The notes beneath the pieces are model-generated. The model had not been told where the DNA came from. It made no database searches and saw only the letters and a program-made list of their open reading frames with translations. From Candidatus Agathobaculum merdigallinarum (GTDB taxonomy: Bacteria > Bacillota > Clostridia > Oscillospirales > Butyricicoccaceae), in contig DXDO01000090.1 in NCBI GenBank assembly GCA_019115425.1, forward strand, positions 1 through 11,547: a stretch of 11,547 bases of DNA. Direction: 5' to 3'. Shown one piece after another: positions 6,228-11,547 of the stretch (its first letter is position 1; every line of letters starts with the position of its first letter). A program made the translations under genes and the position numbers.

Positions 6228-7754
6228 CTATAGTAACGGGGCAAACAGCCGCAGCACACTGGCGGCAATGGAGCGCAACCACGGCACCTTGTGCAGCCAT
6301 ACGTCGTCGATCCGGCGGCTCACGTTGATCGTCTCCAAAATATCCTGTTTAACTGCGCCGACAACCGAGCTGTTGTAAAAACAGGTCGCGCACTCAAAAT
6401 GCAGGAAAAAAGAGCGAAAATCCATGTTGATCGTACCGACGATCGCCGTATCGTCATCCGAAACGATGCACTTGGCATGCAGAAATCCAGGGCGGTATTC
6501 ATAGATTTTAACGCCCGCGCGGTGCAGCTGCTGGTAATACGAACGTGTGATCATATATACCAGCTTTTTATCCGGAATACCGGGCGTCAGAATACGCACA
6601 TCCACGCCGGACTGCGCAGCGATCGTCAGCGCAGTAATCATCTCGTTGTCCAGCACCAGATACGGCGTCGTGATGTAGACATACTCGCGCGCATTGTGAA
6701 TGATTTGCAGATAGGTCGATTCCCCAATATTGATATCGTCCAGCGGCGAATCGGCAAACGGCTGCACATATCCGTCCGGCGGCAGCTTGGCGGTTGGCAG
6801 ATAGGCATCCAGCGGCGGTACGGTCTCCCCTGTGACATACTCCCACATTTGCAGGAAAAGAGAGGTCATATTGGCTGTTCCCTCGCCGCGAAGCATAATG
6901 CCCGTGTCTTTCCAATGCCCGAAGCGCACCTTTTTATTGATGTATTCATCCGCCAGATTGATACCGCCCATGAAGCTGACGTTTCCGTCAATGATCATCA
7001 TTTTTCGGTGATTGCGGTAGTTCAAATAGGTATTCAGCGTAGGAACAAAACGGTTGAAGCGCACTGCGCGGATGCCGAGCGAAACGAGGTACCGGTCATA
7101 ATGCGCGGGCAGGGTGGCAATGGAGCCGACATCATCATATATCACGCGCACATCTACGCCCTCGCGCACCTTTTGTTTGAGAATATCGAGGATGGTGTTC
7201 CACATCACGCCTTCCTCTATAATGAAATATTCGAAAAAGACGAATTTCTGCGCGCGCTGCAGTTCTTCGCACATGGCGGCAAACATTTCTTCTCCCACAC
7301 GGAAATAGCGCGCCTCCGTATTGGTCCATACCGGCATACCATCGAGCGAAGCAATATAGCGAGCCCGTCCCGCATGTCTGGGATACCGCTCCACCAGCTC
7401 TGCGGTTGCAGGAGTACGCATATAATCGGTAAAATCCGGCGGATTGGGTTCATATTGATGCTGCGTGCGCGCACGGTTGAATGGGGTATTGCCCCACAAA
7501 AGATAAAACAGACCGCCAAACAGCGGCAACAGCAAAATTACAATGATCCAGGTGATCTTATAGGTTGGGTTATCATATTTCCGCACCAGCCAGATCACAA
7601 TAATAAAACTCAGCACCGTTAGAATGCCCGGCATCCAGCTCCATCTTGTGCTGAACCAGTCCAGCCCGAACATGACGATTCCCAGCTGGATCACCAGCAG
7701 ACAGCCGCCGACAACACGCCGGTCACCCAGCAGCCGTCCCACAATTCTGCGCAT
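6228..7754 (-). CDS. cls: Cardiolipin synthase (phospholipase D superfamily)
   Basis: This 508-residue membrane enzyme condenses two phosphatidylglycerol molecules into cardiolipin and glycerol. Hydrophobic N-terminal segments (about 14-30, 42-56 and 67-87) include the PLDc_N-type stretch ending LLPLFGGLFYLLWGNTPF. Two PLD catalytic domains follow, each with an intact HKD motif: H249-x-K251-x4-D256 (HRKMMIIDG, then FMGGINLADEYI) and H426-x-K428-x4-D433 (HAKCIVSDD, then GTINMDFRSF). The protein ends with FAPLL, close to the usual C-terminus of Firmicutes Cls proteins, and the length is normal. The start is ATG 7754 with AAAGGA about 8 nt upstream. It is monocistronic, between a bidirectional terminator and a divergent promoter region that holds two tandem 10-bp palindromes. 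Confidence 0.95.
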   Translation of the reverse strand: MRRIVGRLLGDRRVVGGCLLVIQLGIVMFGLDWFSTRWSWMPGILTVLSFIIVIWLVRKYDNPTYKITWIIVILLLPLFGGLFYLLWGNTPFNRARTQHQYEPNPPDFTDYMRTPATAELVERYPRHAGRARYIASLDGMPVWTNTEARYFRVGEEMFAAMCEELQRAQKFVFFEYFIIEEGVMWNTILDILKQKVREGVDVRVIYDDVGSIATLPAHYDRYLVSLGIRAVRFNRFVPTLNTYLNYRNHRKMMIIDGNVSFMGGINLADEYINKKVRFGHWKDTGIMLRGEGTANMTSLFLQMWEYVTGETVPPLDAYLPTAKLPPDGYVQPFADSPLDDINIGESTYLQIIHNAREYVYITTPYLVLDNEMITALTIAAQSGVDVRILTPGIPDKKLVYMITRSYYQQLHRAGVKIYEYRPGFLHAKCIVSDDDTAIVGTINMDFRSFFLHFECATCFYNSSVVGAVKQDILETINVSRRIDDVWLHKVPWLRSIAASVLRLFAPLL

Positions 7755-7786
7755 AAATATATCCTTTCTTTTCGAAATACCTATAT

Positions 7787-7806
7787 ATCACATGATATCG
7801 CACGAT
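7787..7806. repeat. Two tandem 10-bp palindromic repeats in the cls promoter
   Basis: ATCACATGAT (7787-7796) and ATCGCACGAT (7797-7806) are directly adjacent, agree at 8 of 10 positions, and are each near-palindromic (ATC and GAT arms). A 10-bp period puts both on the same face of the helix. They cover the -10 box and the adjoining spacer of the predicted cls promoter, so a cooperative regulator site is possible. No regulator is identified. Confidence 0.4.
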
Positions 7807-7820
7807 TTGACAAAAGTCAA
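7792..7820 (-). promoter_or_regulatory. Predicted promoter of cls
   Basis: Minus strand TTGACT (7820-7815), a 17-bp spacer, then TATCAT (7797-7792). The alternative TTGTCA/TGATAT pair at the same spacing overlaps it. The -35 region is part of an inverted repeat TTGAC-AAAA-GTCAA (7807-7820). Confidence 0.5.
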
Positions 7821-7830
7821 TGTGTACGCA

Positions 7831-7859
7831 TTGCCCCATATTAAATTCTGTGATAAAAT
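7831..7859 (+). promoter_or_regulatory. Predicted promoter of the M24 peptidase-DegV operon
   Basis: TTGCCC (7831-7836), a 17-bp spacer, then TAAAAT (7854-7859), 27 nt before the ribosome binding site GGAGG (7887-7891). The match is moderate, and the surrounding sequence is AT-rich compared with the genes. Confidence 0.45.
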
Positions 7860-7900
7860 AAATAAAACTATCAAAAATTATTAACCGGAGGACGAAAGCG

Positions 7901-9097
7901 ATGCCCCATACCCCTGTTCCTGCCGATGAATTATCGGCCCGCCTCAGCCGCCTGCGCTGCGCCATGTCACGGCGTGACCCTGCATGGTCCATGATGCTGC
8001 TGGACAATAAGATCGACCTCTATTATCTGACCGGTACCATGCAGGAGGGGGCGCTTGTCATAACCCCCGACGAGGCGGTGCTGTTTGTGCGTCGCTCTTT
8101 TGCCTGCGCGCAGCAGGAATCCATGTTTCCTGATATCCGTCCGATGGGCAGCTTCCGCAGCATCGCCGAGGCCTTCCCGCAGATACCGGATACGGTTTAT
8201 GTTACCGCGCGTACCATGACCCTGCAGAAGCTCACCCTGCTCCAAAAATATCTGCCGTTTGCGCCGAAAGCCGCCGATGATGTACTATCCGGCCTGCGTG
8301 CGGTCAAGAGCGAATATGAGTTGTCCTGTATGCGCCGCGCTGGTAAGCTGCACCAGCTGGTCATCGAGGAAGTCGCTCCGGTGCTGCTGCGTCACGGTAT
8401 CAGCGAGGCGCGGCTTTGCAGTGAAATCTGCACATATATGCTTGATCGCGGCGCCATGGGCATCTCACGGTTTAACCAGCCTGTAGCCGAGGACGTGCTG
8501 GGCATTGCCAGCTTCAGTGAAAACAGTCTGCGTGCCAGCGCGCTGGACAGCCCTTCCGGCAATATCGGCACCTGTATCGCTATGAAATCGATCGGGTCTT
8601 CCGAGCGCTGCCTGCATGATGGGGACACCGTCCTGCTCGATATCCCCTGCGGCTATTGCGGTTACCATACGGATAAGAGCATCACGTTTTATTTTGGCGC
8701 CCTGTCGGCGCACCCGCAGGGCAGTCTGATCCGAGCTGCGCGCGAGCAGTGCGTTTTCCTTGAAAATGAGATCGCATCCATGTTGCAGCCTGGCGCTGTA
8801 CCGGCGGAAATCTATGAAAAGATCCTCGCCTGCGTGGATCCTGCGTTCCGCGACGGCTTTATGAATGCCTGCAAGTTCCTCGGCCACTCGATCGGCCTGA
8901 CGATGGATGAGTCCCCTGTTCTGGCCAAGGGCTTCACCGCGCCGCTCGAAGCCGGCATGACGCTTGCCGTTGAGCCCAAGATCGCACTTGAAGGCATCGG
9001 GTTGATCGGCTGCGAAAATACCTACGAAATCGTGCAGCACGGACCGGCGCAGTCGCTTACCGGCCGCTGCGACACAGAATTTGAAGTCATCTGTTGA
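7901..9097 (+). CDS. M24 family metallopeptidase (Xaa-Pro peptidase/aminopeptidase P-like)
   Basis: This 398-residue cytosolic protein has a creatinase-type N-terminal domain (about 1-135) and a pita-bread catalytic domain (about 142-398). All five dinuclear metal ligands expected for M24 can be placed: D247 and D258 in LLDIPCGYCGYHTDKS, H329 in GHSIGLTMDESP, E358 in AVEPKIAL, and E372 in ENTYEIV. It is therefore likely an active Mn/Co-type peptidase removing N-terminal residues before proline, though close relatives include creatinase-like enzymes and the substrate is not certain. No signal peptide is seen. The start is ATG 7901 with GGAGG 9 nt upstream. The DegV gene starts 22 nt after its stop with no terminator between, so they probably share a transcript. 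Confidence 0.9.
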   Translation: MPHTPVPADELSARLSRLRCAMSRRDPAWSMMLLDNKIDLYYLTGTMQEGALVITPDEAVLFVRRSFACAQQESMFPDIRPMGSFRSIAEAFPQIPDTVYVTARTMTLQKLTLLQKYLPFAPKAADDVLSGLRAVKSEYELSCMRRAGKLHQLVIEEVAPVLLRHGISEARLCSEICTYMLDRGAMGISRFNQPVAEDVLGIASFSENSLRASALDSPSGNIGTCIAMKSIGSSERCLHDGDTVLLDIPCGYCGYHTDKSITFYFGALSAHPQGSLIRAAREQCVFLENEIASMLQPGAVPAEIYEKILACVDPAFRDGFMNACKFLGHSIGLTMDESPVLAKGFTAPLEAGMTLAVEPKIALEGIGLIGCENTYEIVQHGPAQSLTGRCDTEFEVIC

Positions 9098-9119
9098 GAA
9101 CCATAGAAAGGAGCATCCC

Positions 9120-9989
9120 ATGCATCTATTTACCCTGATCACCGACTCCACAATCGACGAAACCGCGGCGTACTTTGAAAAAAACGACATCAAATGCGCA
9201 CCGCTCGCCTTCACGATCGACGACCGTACCATTGAGGAGGACTGCGGGCAGACCGTATCGTTCCACCAGTTCTATGACCTGCTGCGCGAGGGGAAACAGT
9301 CCACCACCTCCCAAGCCAAGCTGGATACATTTCTCAATCTGTTCCGTGAAGCCCTTGAAGCTGGGCAGGATGTACTGTATATCGGCTTTTCCTCCGGCCT
9401 GTCGGGCACGTTTCACGCTGGCTGTATGGCACGCGATGAGCTTGCCCCGCAGCATCCGGACCGCAAGATCTTTTGCGTGGACTCGCTTTCCGCGACCGGC
9501 GGCGAGTATCTTCTGGTGGATAAAGCGCGTGAAATGCGCGACAGCGGCTGCTCCGCCGAAGTGACTGCCGCAGCCATTGAGGAAATGCGCCTGCACGTTA
9601 TCCATCTGGTCACAGTGGATGATCTGGGACATCTGCACCGTGGCGGACGCCTGAGCAAGACCTCTGCTGTCGTCGGCAGTTTGCTCGGCATCAAACCGCT
9701 GATCTGGGTGGACAACGATGGTAAGCTCAGCGTCTGCGGCAAAATCCGCGGCCGTCAAAAGGCGATCACCCATCTGGCAGAGCGTACTTTGCGCGAAATG
9801 ACGGACAAAAATCAAACTGTCCGCATTTCGCACGGCGACTGTCTCGAGGACGCCCAGCTGCTCGCAGACATGCTGGAGAAAGGCGGCGTGCGCTCGGATA
9901 TCCGGTATGTCGGCACGGTCATCGGCTCGCATACCGGCCCGGGTGTGCTGGCAACCTTTTTCTTCGGCGGAGACCGGAAGCCGGAGTAG
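9120..9989 (+). CDS. DegV family protein (fatty-acid-binding, FakB-like)
   Basis: This 289-residue protein has the two-domain DegV fold. In Gram-positive bacteria DegV/FakB proteins bind a fatty acid and present it to the kinase FakA for incorporation into phospholipid. Family landmarks are LITDSTID (6-13), TSQ (63-65), IGFSSGLSGTF (88-98) with the serines that contact the fatty-acid carboxylate, DDLGHLHRGGRLSK (167-180), GIKPLI (190-195), and the C-terminal HTGPG (271-275). TSQ is followed by AKL rather than the more usual P-S-P-like run, which may affect ligand binding. I chose ATG 9120 because AAAGGAG lies about 6 nt upstream. The frame could extend to TTG 9081, but that would overlap the peptidase gene. 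The fatty acid preference cannot be read from the sequence, and no fakA is in the window. Confidence 0.93.
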   Translation: MHLFTLITDSTIDETAAYFEKNDIKCAPLAFTIDDRTIEEDCGQTVSFHQFYDLLREGKQSTTSQAKLDTFLNLFREALEAGQDVLYIGFSSGLSGTFHAGCMARDELAPQHPDRKIFCVDSLSATGGEYLLVDKAREMRDSGCSAEVTAAAIEEMRLHVIHLVTVDDLGHLHRGGRLSKTSAVVGSLLGIKPLIWVDNDGKLSVCGKIRGRQKAITHLAERTLREMTDKNQTVRISHGDCLEDAQLLADMLEKGGVRSDIRYVGTVIGSHTGPGVLATFFFGGDRKPE

Positions 9990-10024
9990 CCGCTCCGTAA
10001 TCTCCTCATCACATATGCGCTGTT

Positions 10025-10057
10025 AAAAGCCGCTTTCGTTTTTGCGAAGCGGCTTTT
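10025..10057 (+). terminator. Rho-independent terminator after the DegV gene
   Basis: An 11-bp stem AAAAGCCGCTT (10025-10035) and AAGCGGCTTTT (10047-10057) closes around an 11-nt loop, about 35 bases after the DegV stop. The T run is short (TTTT, then GCATT) but belongs to a GC-rich stem, so termination is likely. Its right arm is followed closely by a possible weak promoter (TATACT at 10066-10071). Confidence 0.75.
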
Positions 10058-10128
10058 GCATTGCCTATACTGCCTGTTTCACCGCCGCATACCGCGCCGC
10101 ATAGAATGCCACAAAGGAGGTTTTGTTT

Positions 10129-10605
10129 ATGACTAAATCGGCGACCCTTGCGGTCGTCGGCGGTGATGTCCGGCAGGCATATCTTGCCGAGCTTCTGCAC
10201 GCCGACGGCCACACGGTTCGTACTTTTGCGCTTGAGCGGCATCCGGTGGAAGGCTGCGTCCCCGCTGAAGATCCGCGCGTCTGCTTTGCCGGTACACAGG
10301 CCGTTATCCTGCCGCTGCCGATCCAGCACGGAGACGCACAGCTGAATGCGCCCCTTTCCAACGCCCCTCATCCGCTTTCCAATGTGCTTGACGCGATTCC
10401 AGCAGACACACTGACGCTGGCAGGCTCGGTTCCTTTCTGGGTACATGCCCGTGCTGTGCAGAACAATCTTCATCTAATCGACTACTTATCGCGCGATGAA
10501 CTTGCGATTCGCAACGCAGTCCCTGTTTCCTTTACGAAAATCCCCTGTTGGACAACAAAAAAGCCGGCCTCGAGGCCGGCTTCCTTTTGTTTTGCATCTG
10601 TCTGA
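10129..10605 (+). pseudogene. dpaA: Truncated dipicolinate synthase subunit A (DpaA/SpoVFA), N-terminal domain only
   Basis: The first 132 residues look like the N-terminal domain of DpaA, the dehydrogenase-like subunit that makes spore dipicolinic acid from a lysine-pathway intermediate. The signs are TLAVVGGDVRQAYLAELL (6-23; compare the family's VIGGDARQ), AVILPLPIQ (58-66), an AGSVPFW turn, and YLSRDELAIRNAVP (119-132; compare FERDDIAIYNSIP). In intact proteins this last motif is followed by T-x-E-G and an NAD(P)-binding domain of about 160 residues. Here the family match ends at base 10524, and the frame runs through a terminator hairpin to a stop at 10603. The whole catalytic half and the dpaB partner are missing. 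The start is ATG 10129 with AAAGGAGG at 8 nt, so translation signals are intact. It is probably a decaying gene; a retained short protein is possible. Confidence 0.7.
10557..10593. terminator. Bidirectional terminator at the dpaA fragment/YitT junction
   Basis: A perfect GC-rich palindrome (10561-10582; arms AAGCCGGCC and GGCCGGCTT around TCGA) is preceded by an A run and followed by CCTTTTGTTTT. It serves both converging genes. It lies inside the open frame of the dpaA fragment, which is one reason to regard the tail of that frame as non-genuine. Confidence 0.85.
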
Positions 10606-10606
10606 A

Positions 10607-11518
10607 TCAATCGTGCGGCTTTCTGTAAAAATTGCCTGCCACATGATCGGTTTTCAGGATATTGATAAACGCACACGGATCAATTTCGTGCACTGCACGG
10701 GTAATCAGCTTGACCTGATCCCCTGAAATAACCGAATAGATCATATCGCGCTCCTCGCCATTATACAGGCCGGTGCCGCGAAACAGGGTTGCACCGTGAT
10801 TCGTGGTGTTTTTAATTTTCTCGTAAATCTCTCGTGCACGGTTTGAGATGATAAACAGCGTGGTACGTTTGAAACGCAGATCCAGCATGTGAACGATCTG
10901 TGTAGAGGCAAACTGAAAAATGATAGAGTAAAGCGCCTTATCCCAGCCGAACAACAGGCCTGCAACCGCCAGCATGACACAGTTTCCAAGGAAGATGTAG
11001 TTCCATGCGTCCACACCAAGGCGCTCGCTCAGCGCGACTGAGATAAAATCCGTTCCGCCGCTGGTTGCGCCGCCAAGCAGGCACAAACTGATGGCCAGTC
11101 CGTTAAAAATACCGCCGAAAATACAAATCAGCAGGATATCGTCCGTAATCGGCATTGGCGGAATCAAGTCGGTAAGCACACTTGACAGCACGATCGCCAG
11201 ACAGGAGTACAATGTAAAGCGCTTTCCAATCAGCTTATAGCTGATTACCGCCGGCACCGCGTTTAAGGCAAAGTTGATGGCGGTGAATGGAAGCATAACG
11301 CCCGCAAACTCCTGTGCGCTGCGCTGGATCAGCAGCGTCAGTCCGGTAAATCCACCCGGAAACAATCCCCCTGCATCCACAAAACTCTGGATATTAGCCG
11401 ACATAACAGCCGATGCAAGTATAATCAGCAGCAGACGCTTGCATTTTTCTCTGGAGGACTGCCACTGTTTAGGAGGACACTCTGTTTCCGGCCCTTTCAC
11501 TTGCTGCATTTTCCCCAT
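10607..11518 (-). CDS. YitT family membrane protein (DUF161 + DUF2179)
   Basis: This 303-residue integral membrane protein has about five to six hydrophobic segments (roughly 29-47, 54-66, 73-95, 104-120, 127-148 and 176-200), then a cytosolic C-terminal DUF2179 domain (about 219-299: KRTTLFIISNRAREIYEKI, HGATLFRGTGLYNGEERDMIYSVI, then the stretch ending FINILKTDHVAGNFYRK). The GGATSGGTDFIS loop (149-160) is typical of the family. YitT proteins are common in Firmicutes, and a transport role is suspected but not established. The start is not certain. ATG 11518 has AAAGGA directly abutting it and AGGA about 10 nt upstream. ATG 11509, three codons on, would have AAAGGA 9 nt upstream and is equally plausible. 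Its promoter lies beyond the right edge. The gene ends at a bidirectional terminator facing the dpaA remnant. Confidence 0.9.
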   Translation of the reverse strand: MGKMQQVKGPETECPPKQWQSSREKCKRLLLIILASAVMSANIQSFVDAGGLFPGGFTGLTLLIQRSAQEFAGVMLPFTAINFALNAVPAVISYKLIGKRFTLYSCLAIVLSSVLTDLIPPMPITDDILLICIFGGIFNGLAISLCLLGGATSGGTDFISVALSERLGVDAWNYIFLGNCVMLAVAGLLFGWDKALYSIIFQFASTQIVHMLDLRFKRTTLFIISNRAREIYEKIKNTTNHGATLFRGTGLYNGEERDMIYSVISGDQVKLITRAVHEIDPCAFINILKTDHVAGNFYRKPHD

Positions 11519-11547
11519 TCCTTTTCTTTCCTGATTGTGTCCACTAA

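Noticed and set aside
6291..7622. Long plus-strand open frame of 443 codons opposite cls
   Set aside because: Antisense shadow of cardiolipin synthase, whose two HKD motifs are intact on the minus strand. The composition (many His, Arg, Ile) is not protein-like.
8465..9932. Minus-strand open frames of 255 and 268 codons opposite the peptidase and DegV genes
   Set aside because: Shadows of two recognisable plus-strand genes, with no promoter or ribosome binding site of their own.
10081..10107. Possible sigma-K-type promoter before the dpaA fragment (ACC, 16 bases, CATAGAAT)
   Set aside because: The implied start site would fall on the ribosome binding site (10113-10120), leaving no leader. 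The short match is expected by chance.
9990..10128. Possible small RNA or riboswitch in the gap before the dpaA fragment
   Set aside because: Apart from the terminator hairpin and a weak TATACT box I see no conserved riboswitch core or second long helix.
10525..10605. Frameshift explanation for the dpaA tail
   Set aside because: I read all three plus-strand frames after 10524; none resumes T-x-E-G or a Rossmann motif, and the terminator begins about 35 bases later. Deletion fits better than a simple frameshift.

Overview
The window looks like chromosomal DNA from a low-to-moderate GC Gram-positive anaerobe of the class Clostridia, probably the Oscillospiraceae/Butyricicoccaceae group. This is inferred from gene content: a TIGR03960-type radical SAM gene followed by a DUF2344 gene, DegV, a YitT/DUF2179 protein, a CadC-type ArsR repressor, PadR with a HAAS-like partner, and a remnant of the sporulation gene dpaA. 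Strong AGGAGG-type ribosome binding sites, TTG/GTG starts and compact Rho-independent terminators fit the same assignment. I see no rRNA, tRNA, CRISPR array, insertion sequence or phage gene, and no gene-free stretch longer than 300 bases. The longest gaps are 5295-5504, 7755-7900 and 9990-10128, and each is described below.

Layout. (1) 1-2371, minus strand: a radical SAM protein followed by a DUF2344 protein whose 3' end lies outside the window. This pair of unknown function usually sits next to RNase G and ribosomal protein L21 genes. (2) 2459-5294, minus strand: a heavy-metal resistance operon with a CadC/SmtB-like ArsR repressor followed 4 nt later by a P1B-type metal ATPase, ending in a strong terminator. 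The ATPase has no HMA domain. It carries an acidic N-terminal tail of about 200 residues and has unusual CPT and TGD motifs. (3) 5505-6165, plus strand: a PadR regulator overlapping a small one-helix membrane protein with a HAAS/permease-prefix-like domain. The pair is expressed divergently from the metal operon and ends in a bidirectional terminator. (4) 6228-7754, minus strand: cardiolipin synthase. (5) 7901-9989, plus strand: an M24 metallopeptidase and a DegV fatty-acid-binding protein in one operon, divergent from cls. (6) 10129-10605, plus strand: a truncated dipicolinate synthase subunit A that runs into a terminator hairpin. (7) 10607-11518, minus strand: a YitT-family membrane protein.

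How the parts relate. The repressor and the ATPase form a self-contained metal-sensing and efflux unit, with a consensus promoter and a dyad over its -10 box. Cardiolipin synthase and DegV both concern membrane lipids, but they are divergently transcribed and separated by the peptidase, so a functional link is only a possibility. The observations most worth a second look are the broken dpaA, the divergent catalytic motifs and acidic tail of the ATPase, the tandem 10-bp palindromic repeats in the cls promoter, and the PadR/HAAS pair with no obvious target gene. I found no clearly new multi-gene system.
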